Assembly (NCBI GenBank): GCA_027487835.1
Contig: JAIYCU010000012.1
Coordinates: 147,718-211,717, forward strand
Length of the DNA: 64,000 bases
Reading direction: 5' to 3'
From: Bacteroidota bacterium
GTDB taxonomy: Bacteria; Bacteroidota; Bacteroidia; UKL13-3
Part shown: positions 50,812 through 59,836 of the stretch, piece after piece
How the letters are laid out: every line of letters starts with the position of its first letter
Numbering within the stretch: position 1 is the first letter of the stretch
The notes under the pieces: generated by a model
Databases searched by the model: none
The model's input: the letters and a program-made list of their open reading frames with translations, nothing else
Told to the model about the DNA's origin: nothing
Program-made: the position numbers and the translations under genes

Positions 50812-51861
50812 ATGTTAGATTTTTCTCTCTGTTCAATTAAACAATTAGCGGTTCATCAAACTGGTAACAAACAAAATGGCGAGCCCCTTTTACTTTCAAA
50901 GGAGCCAGTTCTTACTATCGACGAAGACCTAGAGGCACATTTGCTTTCTTATTTTTTGAAGCCCTTCCAAACACAAGAATTTTATCATTTAAGTTTTAGT
51001 AGCGATAATCATGAATTAAATCCTTTATTTAATTATGCAAAAGACTTGTTTGAGCGCCCAGAATCCTTTCACATTCAAAGCATTTACCTAGCTAAACATT
51101 TGTATGAAGTAGCCTTACATCCGAATATTTTAGCTGGCGATTTTTATGTTTGTAATTTTGAGGGAATCCAATACAAGGGGACTATGGTGCAAGTTTTAGG
51201 GATATTTAAAGCAGAAACAAAGGACCACTTTTTAAAAGTTAGTAGAACAGGGCAAGCCTATGAACTTGCTGTTGAAAGTGGAATAGCCATTGACAAATTA
51301 GATAAAGGCTGTCTCATTATAAACATCGAGGAAGAAAACGGCTTTAGGGTTTGTGTAACAGATAAAACCAATAAAAGCAGTGAGGCAGCGTACTGGAAAG
51401 ATTTATTTTTAAAAATTAAACCGTGTTCGGATGCCTTTCATTTAACCCAAAACTTTTTACATGTAACCAAAGACTTTTTGACCAAACAGGTTCCTAAAGA
51501 ATTTGAGGTGAGCCGCACAGACCAGATAGATCTCCTTAATAAATCAGTTGCTTTTTTTAAAGAAAATGAAACTTTTAACGAACATTTGTTTGCACAACAA
51601 GTTTTTGAAGGGAATGAAGGATTGGTAACTTCTTTTAAAGATTATAAAAATTCGGTTCAAACCGAATATGAAATAGAATTAAAAGATGGATTTGACATAT
51701 CTGACCAAGCAGTGAAAAAGCAGGCAAAGGTTTTTAAAAGCATACTCAAGCTAGACAAGAACTTTCATATTTATATTCATGGCAATAAAAATATGATTGA
51801 AAAAGGCGTTGACAATGAAGGCAGGAAGTTTTATAAAATTTATTACAACGAAGAACATTGA
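50812..51861 (+). CDS. NdpA/YejK-type 37-kDa nucleoid-associated protein
   Basis: 349 residues. The N-terminus (LDFSLCSIKQLAVHQTGNKQNGEPLLLSKEPV) and the segment HPNILAGDFYVCNFEGIQYKGTMVQVLGIFK are typical of the NA37 family, exemplified by E. coli YejK. The family associates with the nucleoid and type II topoisomerases. The protein is cytoplasmic with no membrane segment. Its TGA stop overlaps the TTG start of the pseudouridine synthase gene. Confidence 0.85.
   Translation: MLDFSLCSIKQLAVHQTGNKQNGEPLLLSKEPVLTIDEDLEAHLLSYFLKPFQTQEFYHLSFSSDNHELNPLFNYAKDLFERPESFHIQSIYLAKHLYEVALHPNILAGDFYVCNFEGIQYKGTMVQVLGIFKAETKDHFLKVSRTGQAYELAVESGIAIDKLDKGCLIINIEEENGFRVCVTDKTNKSSEAAYWKDLFLKIKPCSDAFHLTQNFLHVTKDFLTKQVPKEFEVSRTDQIDLLNKSVAFFKENETFNEHLFAQQVFEGNEGLVTSFKDYKNSVQTEYEIELKDGFDISDQAVKKQAKVFKSILKLDKNFHIYIHGNKNMIEKGVDNEGRKFYKIYYNEEH
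51654..51663 (+). repeat. GGTTCAAACC motif copy 17
   Basis: Inside the NdpA-like gene, read as SVQTE; flanks fully palindromic TTCGGTTCAAACCGAA. Confidence 0.7.
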
Positions 51862-52565
51862 GTTTTAGAGATACTTTACAGAACCTATTGGTATTAAAAG
51901 CAAAGATTAGTCACAAAGAAGCGAAGGCTTTAATTTTATCTGGCCAAGTTAAGGTAAATCAATTGGTGACTAATACAAATTGTAAGATATCAGAATTGGA
52001 TGCGGTTTGGATACAATCGCAGCAAATACAGGCAGCTAAAGTTTTCAGGTATTATAAGTATTACAAACCTGTAGGGATTGAATGCAGCATGCGCAAAGAT
52101 GATTTGGCCACCTTAGGATCTACCCTACCCTTAGATTTAAAAGGTTTACAAGTATGCGGACGGTTAGATAAAGCCTCTGAAGGATTATTGCTATTAACCG
52201 ATGACGGGAAATTTTTGAACGCTATAACCCAACCTGGAAAATTGCATTGGAAAACCTATTTAATTGAATTAGAAAATGAAGTAAATACTTTTTTAATAGA
52301 AACATTTGAGCAAGGCATGATTTTAAATGGCCAGCAAACCTTGGTAGCAAATGTAAAAGTGATAGGCACTCATCGCTTAGAGGTACAATTGCAAGAAGGC
52401 AGAAATAAGCAAATAAGGCGGATGAGTTTTGCAGCTGGAAATTATGTAACAAAATTGCAAAGAATTGCTATTGGTGAAATCCATCTAGGAAATTTAGTTG
52501 CTCATCAATTTGCACAACTTGAAGGGGCTGAACTTAATTTTGTAAGAAAATTTGTTTCTATTTGA
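51858..52565 (+). CDS. Pseudouridine synthase, RsuA/RluE/RluF type
   Basis: 235 residues with a TTG start that overlaps the preceding stop (TTGA). The N-terminal S4-like RNA-binding part (ISHKEAKALILSGQVKVN) is followed by the catalytic domain with the active-site Asp in CGRLDKASEGLLLLTDDG and EGRNKQIRRM near the end. It isomerises uridine in rRNA; the RluE/RluF or RsuA specificity cannot be decided from sequence alone. Confidence 0.93.
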   Translation: MSFRDTLQNLLVLKAKISHKEAKALILSGQVKVNQLVTNTNCKISELDAVWIQSQQIQAAKVFRYYKYYKPVGIECSMRKDDLATLGSTLPLDLKGLQVCGRLDKASEGLLLLTDDGKFLNAITQPGKLHWKTYLIELENEVNTFLIETFEQGMILNGQQTLVANVKVIGTHRLEVQLQEGRNKQIRRMSFAAGNYVTKLQRIAIGEIHLGNLVAHQFAQLEGAELNFVRKFVSI

Positions 52566-52591
52566 TTATGAATGCAAAATAATTAGTTTTG
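52561..52591 (+). promoter_or_regulatory. Promoter upstream of the DUF2911 gene
   Basis: TTTG at 52561-52564, a 19-base spacer, then TAGTTTTG at 52584-52591, an exact TTG-N19-TAnnTTTG element 17 bases before the ATG. Its -33 element overlaps the stop codon region of the preceding gene. Confidence 0.65.
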
Positions 52592-52608
52592 ATTAAATTA
52601 TTCTACCT

Positions 52609-53172
52609 ATGTTAAAAAGAGCACTCATCATTGCAGCCGTTTTTATAGTTGCAATTGTTATTTTCTTTAATTGGTTCAAAAAAGACACAAAAAAGCATAG
52701 TCCGGCTGCGACTGTTGAATATACAGATGGGCAAACAAAAATTAAAATTGATTATTGCAGGCCATACGCAAAAGGCAGGATAATTTTCGGTGATGAGGCA
52801 GCAGAAGCTTTGCAGCCATATGGAGAATATTGGAGATTAGGAGCCAATGAGGCAACCATTTTTGAAACAAATTCTCCAATCATTTTCAATGATAAAAAAT
52901 TGGAAGCAGGAAAATATTCAATTTATGCGTACCCAGGTGAAAGTGTTTGGACAATATGCATAAACAGTGAGTGGGACAGATGGGGCGCACAAGAAGCAGA
53001 TAAGACAAAAGATGTTTTACGTACAGAAGTACCTTCCATAAATAATGCAAATTTGCAAGAGCAATTTGAAATTAAAATGACAGCGGTAGATTCTAACCAC
53101 ACGGTTAATTTAAATTTCCATTGGGATAAAACCTCAGTAACCGTTCCTATAAAGACCGTTTTAGGAGAATAA
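52609..53172 (+). CDS. DUF2911 domain protein
   Basis: 187 residues. One N-terminal transmembrane or signal helix (ALIIAAVFIVAIVIFFNWF), then the DUF2911 domain (KIDYCRPYAKGRIIFGDEAAEALQPYGEYWRLGANEATIFETN). Members are envelope-located in Bacteroidota and have no established function. The gene has its own good promoter and its end overlaps the convergent glycosyltransferase by 12 bases. Confidence 0.88.
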   Translation: MLKRALIIAAVFIVAIVIFFNWFKKDTKKHSPAATVEYTDGQTKIKIDYCRPYAKGRIIFGDEAAEALQPYGEYWRLGANEATIFETNSPIIFNDKKLEAGKYSIYAYPGESVWTICINSEWDRWGAQEADKTKDVLRTEVPSINNANLQEQFEIKMTAVDSNHTVNLNFHWDKTSVTVPIKTVLGE

Positions 53173-53901
53173 ATTAAAATTTGCGAGTCCCCATTTTTGG
53201 AGACGAAACATGATGCTGGTTCTTAGCACGCCTAAACCATAAATAGAGCTGCGCTTAAAGTTGATTGAAGATGCTTCTGGAAAGTATTTGGTTGGGCAAG
53301 TTACTTCTGCAATTTCGTAACCTTTCAAGCATATTTGCGCAGTAATTTCATTGTCAAATACAAAGTCGTCACTGCATTTGTCAAATTTTACATCCTTTAA
53401 AACATTGGCATCAAATGCCCTGTAACCTGTATGGTATTCAGAAAGCTTTTGACCCATTAATACATTTTGAAACAAGGTAAGCATGCGATTAAAAATGTAT
53501 TTATACATAGGCATTCCTCCTTTTAAGGCACCCTTTCCTAGAATTCTTGAACCAAATACAACAGGATAAACTCCATTTGCGATGATGCTACTCATGGCCA
53601 AAATTAGTTTTGGGGTATATTGGTAATCAGGGTGCAGCATGATAACTATATCTGCATTTAATGAAAGAGCTTTGTTGTAGCAAGTTTTTTGATTTCCGCC
53701 ATAACCTTTGTTTTTCTCATGTCGAATAACATGTTGTATTCCAATACTTTTCGCAAGTTGAGAAGTTTCATCTCTGCTAGCATCATCAACCAAAATAACC
53801 TCGTCAACAATTTCCATTGGAATTTCGGCGTAAGTTTTCTCTAAAGTTCTTGCTGCATTGTAGGCAGGTAGAACAACTATGATTTTTTTTCCGTTAAGCA
53901 T
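53161..53901 (-). CDS. Family 2 glycosyltransferase
   Basis: About 246 residues from the ATG at 53901; the longer ORF would overlap the upstream antiporter gene. The GT-A fold is evident: KKIIVVLPAYNAARTLEKTYAEIP, EVILVDDASRDET, KNKGYGGNQKTCYNKAL and ADIVIMLHPDYQY, which holds the metal-binding DxD-like part (HPD). This is the DPM1/DPG synthase-like group that transfers sugars to polyprenyl phosphate or glycans. No transmembrane helices at the C-terminus. Acceptor unknown. Confidence 0.9.
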   Translation of the reverse strand: MLNGKKIIVVLPAYNAARTLEKTYAEIPMEIVDEVILVDDASRDETSQLAKSIGIQHVIRHEKNKGYGGNQKTCYNKALSLNADIVIMLHPDYQYTPKLILAMSSIIANGVYPVVFGSRILGKGALKGGMPMYKYIFNRMLTLFQNVLMGQKLSEYHTGYRAFDANVLKDVKFDKCSDDFVFDNEITAQICLKGYEIAEVTCPTKYFPEASSINFKRSSIYGLGVLRTSIMFRLQKWGLANFNLFS

Positions 53902-53917
53902 ATTGAAGCAAAATAAA

Positions 53918-55249
53918 TTAAATAAAGAAGAGTAACCAAACAAGAATTAGTACTGGAAGTAAAATTGGCAAGCTAAATTTGGCGATATACTTTCCAAAAT
54001 CAGGCATTTTGACCCCATTTTGCTCTGCAATTGCTTTAACCATAAAATTGGGACCATTGCCAATATAGGTCATAGCACCAAAAAAAACGGCACCTGTTGA
54101 AAGTGCAATTAATTGGGTGAAATTCTCGCCAGATAGAAACTGTTTTACATCGTCAATTTCATTAATGCTAAGTCCGGATTTAGATAAAATTAAAGTGAGT
54201 ACGTTTAGGTAAGTAGGTGCATTATCTAGCACACTACTAAATATCCCGCTGGTCCAATAAACGATAGAATCTGTGAGTAATAAGCTACTTCCAGCTCCAT
54301 GGGCAAAAGCTTCAAGAAGTTGCAAGGCAGGCATCATACTTAAGAAAATGCCAATAAACAAAAATGCCACTTCTTTGATAGGTTCAAAATCAAAATCATT
54401 ACTTTTAAGTGCTTTTGAGTTGGCAAATGTAAAACTTAAAAAGGCTCCTATAAGTTGAATAGACTCTCTCACGAAGGAGAGTTTTTTTCCATGAAAATCT
54501 ATGTATGGAATAGAATCAAAAATATTAGGATCTAGAAAAACGGAGGCGACAGCTACTAAAAGCCATAAGAAATTTCTTTTACCTGTAATAAGAACTTTAT
54601 TGGTATAATGGACATTGCTATCTACTTCATCTAATTCTTTATTCTTAGTTTCAAAATAATAAAAAATAGCTAAAAGACTAGAAATTGCAACCAGCCAAGG
54701 CTTCCAAAGATGGCTTAATGTCCATTGAAAAGGAACACCTTTTAAAAAACCCATAAACAAGGGAGGGTCTCCAATTGGTGTTAAAGAGCCACCCACATTA
54801 GATACAATAAAAATAAAAAATATGATATGATATGGCTTTAAACGGTAACGATTTAATCTCATAAAAGGACGAATGAGTAAAACAGAAGCCCCAGTGGTTC
54901 CGATTAAATTGGTGAGGATTGCGGCAATAAAAAGAAATAATATGTTAGATAAGGCCTTTGACTCAATATCGACAAAGATATAAATGCCTCCACTGGCAAC
55001 ATAAAGCAAGGTTAAAAGGCTGATGAAAGAAACATATTCAGCCAGGGTTTCGATAGGTAAAAAGGAATTATGCAATAAAAAAACATAATAAACACCCACT
55101 ACAGCTCCAATCAATAAACTAAGTTTTTTATAGTGATGGTGCCAAAAGCTAGGAAAAAAAACGGGGCCAGTGGCAATCATTAATAGCAGAGAAACGAAAG
55201 GAATTATCAACCAATTAGGCGGCAATGTTGCAGTTACACTCAATATCAT
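53918..55249 (-). CDS. NhaD-like sodium:proton antiporter / citrate-transporter family
   Basis: About 443 residues if the ATG at 55249 is used; the ORF allows 14 more. There are around twelve hydrophobic helices. LTNLIGTTGASVLLIRPF and SNVGGSLTPIGDPPLFMGFLKG are the two-repeat signature of the ion transporter superfamily (NhaD/ArsB), and SVLDNAPTYLNVLTL is its second-half counterpart. It probably exchanges Na+ or another small ion for H+ in the inner membrane. Confidence 0.88.
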   Translation of the reverse strand: MILSVTATLPPNWLIIPFVSLLLMIATGPVFFPSFWHHHYKKLSLLIGAVVGVYYVFLLHNSFLPIETLAEYVSFISLLTLLYVASGGIYIFVDIESKALSNILFLFIAAILTNLIGTTGASVLLIRPFMRLNRYRLKPYHIIFFIFIVSNVGGSLTPIGDPPLFMGFLKGVPFQWTLSHLWKPWLVAISSLLAIFYYFETKNKELDEVDSNVHYTNKVLITGKRNFLWLLVAVASVFLDPNIFDSIPYIDFHGKKLSFVRESIQLIGAFLSFTFANSKALKSNDFDFEPIKEVAFLFIGIFLSMMPALQLLEAFAHGAGSSLLLTDSIVYWTSGIFSSVLDNAPTYLNVLTLILSKSGLSINEIDDVKQFLSGENFTQLIALSTGAVFFGAMTYIGNGPNFMVKAIAEQNGVKMPDFGKYIAKFSLPILLPVLILVWLLFFI

Positions 55250-55291
55250 TGCGCGAATATAGGATAAATATTGAAAGGCAATTAAGGCCAA

Positions 55292-55672
55292 TTATTTATA
55301 ATATATAGGATAAAAAGCATCAATAAAATGGGTGATTTCGGTGATTCCATTGGCATGATTGATTGCAATGATATCAAAACGTATTTCTTTATTGAGCTTT
55401 TTAAAACGCATATAACCTTCGGCCGCTCTTGCGATATGTTGCTGTTTGCTTTTGTTGACGGCAAACTCAGGTTCAACTTTTGCATTATGCCTTGTTTTAA
55501 CTTCAACAAAAATTAGCTTAGCTTCAAATTCGAGGATTAAATCAATTTCATACTTTCCGGATATAAAATTAGAATCTAAGATTTTATATCCTTTTTTCTC
55601 TAAGAAATTAACCGCTAATTCTTCTCCTTTTTGACCAGTAAGCTTGTTATTATTGGCATTTTCTGTATTCAT
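55292..55672 (-). CDS. YraN family (UPF0102) nuclease-fold protein
   Basis: 126 residues. The restriction-endonuclease-like core is visible: GQKGEELAVNFLEKKGYKILDSNF, then KYEIDLILEFEAKLIFVEVKTR, with the E-x-D-x(n)-E-x-K residues. The family is thought to bind or process Holliday-junction-like DNA, but the role is not settled. It is the first gene of a minus-strand group leading into the antiporter. Confidence 0.93.
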   Translation of the reverse strand: MNTENANNNKLTGQKGEELAVNFLEKKGYKILDSNFISGKYEIDLILEFEAKLIFVEVKTRHNAKVEPEFAVNKSKQQHIARAAEGYMRFKKLNKEIRFDIIAINHANGITEITHFIDAFYPIYYK

Positions 55673-55694
55673 AAAGTAAATTAATGCAAATCTT

Positions 55695-55704
55695 GGTTCA
55701 AACC
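55695..55704 (+). repeat. GGTTCAAACC motif copy 18 (intergenic)
   Basis: In the 35-bp gap between the YraN start and the EamA stop; flanks give the perfect palindrome TTGGTTCAAACCAA. Confidence 0.75.
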
Positions 55705-55707
55705 AAA

Positions 55708-56589
55708 CTAGGCATTTTTACTAACAAGTACTACTCCCCCAATGGTGAAAACTGCGGCTATTAAAGTATTAATATCCAAAGTTTCATTTAGCCAAAACCA
55801 ACCTAAAAGTATGGCCACTAAAGTGTTAATGTATGCATAGGTTGAAACAATAGTGGCTGGCAAATTTTTGATTACATACATGTAAGCACTATAAGCAAAT
55901 AAAGAGCCAAATAGAATGAGGTAAATGAGCGCATTAACAGCATCTGGTGCTGGGTGCAGATTATTTAATTCGCCACGCATTGCAGCCACTATAAATAATA
56001 ATAAACCACCTGGAATCATTTGTAAACCTGCGGCGAAAAGGGGCGGAACACCGGTTTGATGATTTTTAGAATAAACAGTACCAATTGCCCAAAAAATATT
56101 TGACAAAACAACAGCTGCAATTCCCCATGCATAGATTGGGTTATCAAAATAGGATACTTTGTCTTTAAAAAAGAAAACCTGACCTACCAAGCATAATATA
56201 AACCCTACAATAACTAGCCAAGAAATTCTTGATTTATCACCAGTTAATCGATTTATAAGAACAATCCACACGGGAGTAAGTGCGCAAATTAAGGCTGTTA
56301 AGCCACTTCCAACATATTGCATGGCCCAACTTATAATGCCATTGCCGCCTGCCAACATAAGCAAACCATTTATAGAGAAGGATCGTAAGGCAGTTAAAGA
56401 AGGAATTTTGTAGCCTTTAATTAGAAAATATGAAACTAGAATGATACCAGCAATTGAATGCCTAAAAGCGGCCATAGCAAATGGTGGAAAAGAGCTTACC
56501 CCTATTTTTATGGCAAGAAAGGTGGTCCCCCAAAAAAGAGATACCGCCCAAAAGGCTATCCAAGCGATGGTTTTTGGAGAAAAATTCAA
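55708..56589 (-). CDS. EamA/DMT-family transporter
   Basis: About 293 residues if the TTG at 56589 is the start; the longer ORF start at 56658 would overlap the divergent dihydroorotase gene. Ten hydrophobic helices in two EamA repeats (VSLFWGTTFLAIKIGVSSFPPFAMAAFRHS; IFWAIGTVYSKNHQTGVPPLFAAGLQM), with the terminal LGWFWLNETLDINTLIAAVFTIGGVVLV. Exporter of amino acids or metabolites; substrate unknown. Only distantly similar to the EamA gene at 25.4 kb. Confidence 0.85.
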   Translation of the reverse strand: MNFSPKTIAWIAFWAVSLFWGTTFLAIKIGVSSFPPFAMAAFRHSIAGIILVSYFLIKGYKIPSLTALRSFSINGLLMLAGGNGIISWAMQYVGSGLTALICALTPVWIVLINRLTGDKSRISWLVIVGFILCLVGQVFFFKDKVSYFDNPIYAWGIAAVVLSNIFWAIGTVYSKNHQTGVPPLFAAGLQMIPGGLLLFIVAAMRGELNNLHPAPDAVNALIYLILFGSLFAYSAYMYVIKNLPATIVSTYAYINTLVAILLGWFWLNETLDINTLIAAVFTIGGVVLVSKNA

Positions 56590-56606
56590 ATTGTGAAGAT
56601 TAATTA

Positions 56607-56614
56607 CAAATGTA
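56607..56614 (-). promoter_or_regulatory. Putative -7 box of the EamA gene
   Basis: Minus-strand TACATTTG, an exact TAnnTTTG match 18 bases before the preferred TTG start; this supports the shorter protein. No -33 element at the usual distance. Confidence 0.35.
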
Positions 56615-56648
56615 TAGATTGAAACAATATTTAGTAAGTTCGCAGCAA

Positions 56649-57986
56649 ATGAAAACAATTCTAATTAAAAATGCCCTTTTAATTAATGAAGGAGAAAAAT
56701 ACCACGCAGATGTATACATCAAAGGTTCTTTTATTGAAAAAATAGAAAAGCAAGGAATCAATATGCCTGCTGATCAAATAATTGATGCAACAGGAAAAAT
56801 ATTAATTCCAGGTTTAATTGATGACCAAGTACATTTTAGAGAGCCGGGCTTAACCCATAAAGGAGATTTATATACCGAACCAAAATCTGCAGTTGCAGGT
56901 GGAGTTACCTCATACATGGAGATGCCTAATACTTCGCCAAGTGCAGTTACAATTGATTTATTGGAAGAAAAGTATGCACGCGCTGCGCAAGTTAGTTTGG
57001 CCAATTATAGTTTCTTTATGGGCACAACAAACCATAACTTAGAAGAACTATTAAAAATTGACGAAACCAAAGTTTGCGGGGTAAAGATTTTTATGGGTTC
57101 GAGTACTGGCGATATGTTGGTAGACGACCCCATTGCCTTGGAAAATGTGTTTAGAGAAGTTAAGACAATAATTGCTACCCATTGTGAAAAAGATCCTTTG
57201 GTAAAAGCAAATCAAGCAGCAGTAATTGCGGCCCATGGCGAAAATATTGATGCGAAATGGCATCCTATCATTAGAAATGAAGAAGCATGTTATTTGTCGT
57301 CAAGTTTTGCTGTTGACCTGGCTAAAAAATTTAATACGCGCTTGCATATTTTACATATCAGCACTGCCAAAGAATTGTCTTTGTTTCGCAATGACATTCC
57401 TTTGGTTCAAAAAAGAATAACTGCCGAAGCTTGTACTCATCATTTATGGTTTAGCGAGGAAGATTATGCAACTAAAGGAAACTTTATTAAATGGAATCCA
57501 GCAGTTAAAACGACTCATGATAGAGATGAGATTATGAAGGCAGTTGTTGATGGAAGAATAGATGTTTTAGCCACTGACCATGCGCCCCATACATTTGAAG
57601 AAAAATCAAACAGTTACTTAAAGGCTCCTTCAGGTGGCCCATTGGTTCAACATACCTTAAATGCCTTGATAGAATTACATAAAAAAGGCAAAATAAGTTT
57701 GGAGAAAATTGTTGAAAAAGCTTGCCACAACCCCGCTATTCTTTTTGAAATTGACCGTAGAGGTTTTATAAGAGAAGGTTTTTTTGCCGATTTAGTTTTA
57801 GTAGATCTGCAAGAAAGTTATATTGTAGAAAAGAGCAATATTTTATATAAATGCGGCTGGAGTCCCTTTGAAGGAACAACTTTTAATTCTAAGGTAACCC
57901 ATACTTTTGTAAATGGCAACTTGGTTTATCAAGATGGAAAATTTGATGAATCAAACCGAGGAATGAGACTAACATTTAACCGATAA
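56649..57986 (+). CDS. pyrC: Dihydroorotase
   Basis: About 445 residues from the ATG at 56649. It has the amidohydrolase pattern of dihydroorotases: MKTILIKNALLINEG, GLIDDQVHFREPGLTHKGDL, MEMPNTSP, the metal-bridging Lys in GVKIFMGSSTGDML, THCEKD, LHILHIST and ATDHAPHTFEEK. The first metal-binding motif is DDQVHF instead of the common DxHVHF, which I recall as the usual form in Bacteroidota enzymes. It closes carbamoyl aspartate to dihydroorotate in pyrimidine synthesis. An allantoinase-like activity cannot be excluded. Confidence 0.9.
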   Translation: MKTILIKNALLINEGEKYHADVYIKGSFIEKIEKQGINMPADQIIDATGKILIPGLIDDQVHFREPGLTHKGDLYTEPKSAVAGGVTSYMEMPNTSPSAVTIDLLEEKYARAAQVSLANYSFFMGTTNHNLEELLKIDETKVCGVKIFMGSSTGDMLVDDPIALENVFREVKTIIATHCEKDPLVKANQAAVIAAHGENIDAKWHPIIRNEEACYLSSSFAVDLAKKFNTRLHILHISTAKELSLFRNDIPLVQKRITAEACTHHLWFSEEDYATKGNFIKWNPAVKTTHDRDEIMKAVVDGRIDVLATDHAPHTFEEKSNSYLKAPSGGPLVQHTLNALIELHKKGKISLEKIVEKACHNPAILFEIDRRGFIREGFFADLVLVDLQESYIVEKSNILYKCGWSPFEGTTFNSKVTHTFVNGNLVYQDGKFDESNRGMRLTFNR

Positions 57987-57992
57987 ATAAAT

Positions 57993-58448
57993 ATGAAAAG
58001 TGTAGAAAACTGGTTTTCGGAGTATGGCGAAAGTCATCAAAATCCAACCAATAAGATGGTGCATTGGATTTGCGTACCTATCATATTTTTCAGCATTATT
58101 GGCTTATTATTTATTGTAAAAATCACATTTAATGGCATATCCTTTCATTTGGCAACCCCAGTAATTTTACTTGCAAGTATTTTTTATATTAGGCTTTCAT
58201 GGAAATTAGCTATAGGTACTATAGGATTTGCCTTTTTATGTCATTTGCTTGCTAGGTATTTATATGAAAATAATTACCCATTAATTGAAATCTCTTTGGG
58301 ATTATTTGTAGTGGCCTGGATTGGGCAATTTTGGGGACATAAAATAGAGGGCAAAAAGCCCTCCTTTTTAAAAGATATTCAATTTTTATTGATAGGTCCG
58401 GCTTGGTTAATGGGTTTTATTTACGAAGGAATCGGTGTAGATTATTAG
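57993..58448 (+). CDS. Mpo1-like (DUF962) membrane protein
   Basis: 151 residues. The start SVENWFSEYGESHQNPTNKMVHWICVPIIFFSIIG and the later GQFWGHKIEGKKPSFLKDIQFLLIGPAWLM are the DUF962 signature, shared with yeast Mpo1, an iron-dependent dioxygenase that shortens 2-hydroxy fatty acids. The conserved His residues (HQN, HW, GHKIEGKKP) are present. About four membrane helices. It follows the dihydroorotase gene by six bases. Confidence 0.88.
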   Translation: MKSVENWFSEYGESHQNPTNKMVHWICVPIIFFSIIGLLFIVKITFNGISFHLATPVILLASIFYIRLSWKLAIGTIGFAFLCHLLARYLYENNYPLIEISLGLFVVAWIGQFWGHKIEGKKPSFLKDIQFLLIGPAWLMGFIYEGIGVDY

Positions 58449-58450
58449 CA

Positions 58451-59167
58451 TTAGGCTTGCATGGGAACTTCCATTAATAAGATTTCGGCTTGATCCGACA
58501 TGGCTGTAAAAGAGATTTCTGAAATATTAGAAATGCCCATTCCATCTCTTGTATCCAGAATAATATCATTGATGTTAAATGACCCACTTAAGACAAATGC
58601 ATAAACGCCATGGGCATTACTTTTTACAAGATGTTTGAGATTTATATCCTTATCAAGTTTTCCAATATAAAACCTAGCATCTTGGTTTATCCAAACTGCA
58701 CTTTCTGATGGTTCTGGTGAAAGAACCAATTGCAATTTGTTGTGTCTATCAGCTATATTTAAAGTCTTTTGGTCGTAACGTGGCGTTACATTTCTTTTAT
58801 TGGGGATTACCCAAATTTGTAAAAACTTAGTTTGCTTATCAGGGTTTCTGTTAAACTCGCTATGGAAAATACCAGTTCCAGCGCTCATAACCTGTATATC
58901 GCCCTGTTTTATAACTGCAATATTTCCCATAGAATCTTTATGTTCTAAATCACCTTCTAGTGGTATTGATATGATTTCCATATTATCGTGTGGATGTTTT
59001 CCAAAGCCCATGCCACCAGAAACAGTATCATCATTTAATACACGAATTGCACCAAAATGGACTCTTTCTGGGTTATGGTATGAACCAAAACTGAAAGTAT
59101 GAAAGGATTGTAACCAGCCAAAATTTGCTTCTCCACGAGAATTAGCTTTATGTATTACGGTTTGCAT
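58451..59167 (-). CDS. Pirin family protein
   Basis: About 238 residues from the ATG at 59167. The N-terminal cupin has the pirin metal site HPHDNMEIISIPLEGDLEHKDSMGN and the later GTGIFHSEFN. LQSFHTFSFGSYHNPERVHFGAIRVLNDD is the pirin opening motif. Bacterial pirins act as quercetinases or as redox/stress regulators. Single gene. Confidence 0.92.
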   Translation of the reverse strand: MQTVIHKANSRGEANFGWLQSFHTFSFGSYHNPERVHFGAIRVLNDDTVSGGMGFGKHPHDNMEIISIPLEGDLEHKDSMGNIAVIKQGDIQVMSAGTGIFHSEFNRNPDKQTKFLQIWVIPNKRNVTPRYDQKTLNIADRHNKLQLVLSPEPSESAVWINQDARFYIGKLDKDINLKHLVKSNAHGVYAFVLSGSFNINDIILDTRDGMGISNISEISFTAMSDQAEILLMEVPMQA

Positions 59168-59185
59168 AGTCATTAAATTTAGGTT

Positions 59186-59193
59186 CAAAACTA
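59186..59193 (-). promoter_or_regulatory. Putative -7 box of the pirin gene
   Basis: Minus-strand TAGTTTTG, an exact TAnnTTTG match 18 bases before the ATG; no clear -33 element. Confidence 0.4.
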
Positions 59194-59236
59194 ACCCTAA
59201 AAATAGGCGGCCGCATTGAAGTAGATTAAGAAGTAA

Positions 59237-59836
59237 TTATTTGTTTTTAGATTTCAATTTGGATCTAATTTTGGAAAGGAATTCTGGCGTTATCCCTAAA
59301 TAAGCAGCTATTAAATGCTGAGGAACTCTCTGCACAATAGCTGGATACCGATTAACAAAGGCTAAATATCTTTCTTCGGCAGGCTCACTGTAAGTAGATA
59401 AAAGACGTTTCATTAAGGTTTCGTGAGTTCTTTGTACCATGAGTCTGAACATCCTATCGAAAGATGGAATCTTTTTAAAAAGACGTTCTTTGGCCTCATA
59501 ACTAATAAAAATTAGCTCGGTATCTTCGAGCGTTTCAATAAATAAATTTGAAGGTTTTTGCTGGGAAAAGCTAGCTAAATCACTTACCCACCACTCTTCG
59601 ATACCAAAATACAAATCCACTTCATTGCCATTTGCATTAAGGTAGTAAACTCGGCAGCACCCTTTATTAATAAAACCTTCAAAGGTGCAGACCTCGCCTG
59701 CCGAAAGCAATCTACTTTTCTTTTTATAATTTTTTACAGAAAGTTGCGAATGAAAATAGGCATAATCAGCTTCTGAAAGCATAATGCATCTGGCGATATA
59801 AGCATCAATTGAAGAGAAAATGGAGGGATTTGACAT
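59237..59836 (-). CDS. Crp/Fnr family transcriptional regulator
   Basis: 199 residues. The N-terminal cyclic-nucleotide-binding-like beta-roll (KSRLLSAGEVCTFEGFINKGCCRVYYLNANGNEVDLYFGIEEWW) is followed by a C-terminal helix-turn-helix (RVPQHLIAAYLGITPEFLSKIRSKLK). No Fnr-type Cys cluster is evident, and the cAMP-contact residues are not clearly conserved, as in many Bacteroidota members. Its targets are unknown; the convergently placed or nearby pirin gene is a possible one. Confidence 0.9.
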   Translation of the reverse strand: MSNPSIFSSIDAYIARCIMLSEADYAYFHSQLSVKNYKKKSRLLSAGEVCTFEGFINKGCCRVYYLNANGNEVDLYFGIEEWWVSDLASFSQQKPSNLFIETLEDTELIFISYEAKERLFKKIPSFDRMFRLMVQRTHETLMKRLLSTYSEPAEERYLAFVNRYPAIVQRVPQHLIAAYLGITPEFLSKIRSKLKSKNK

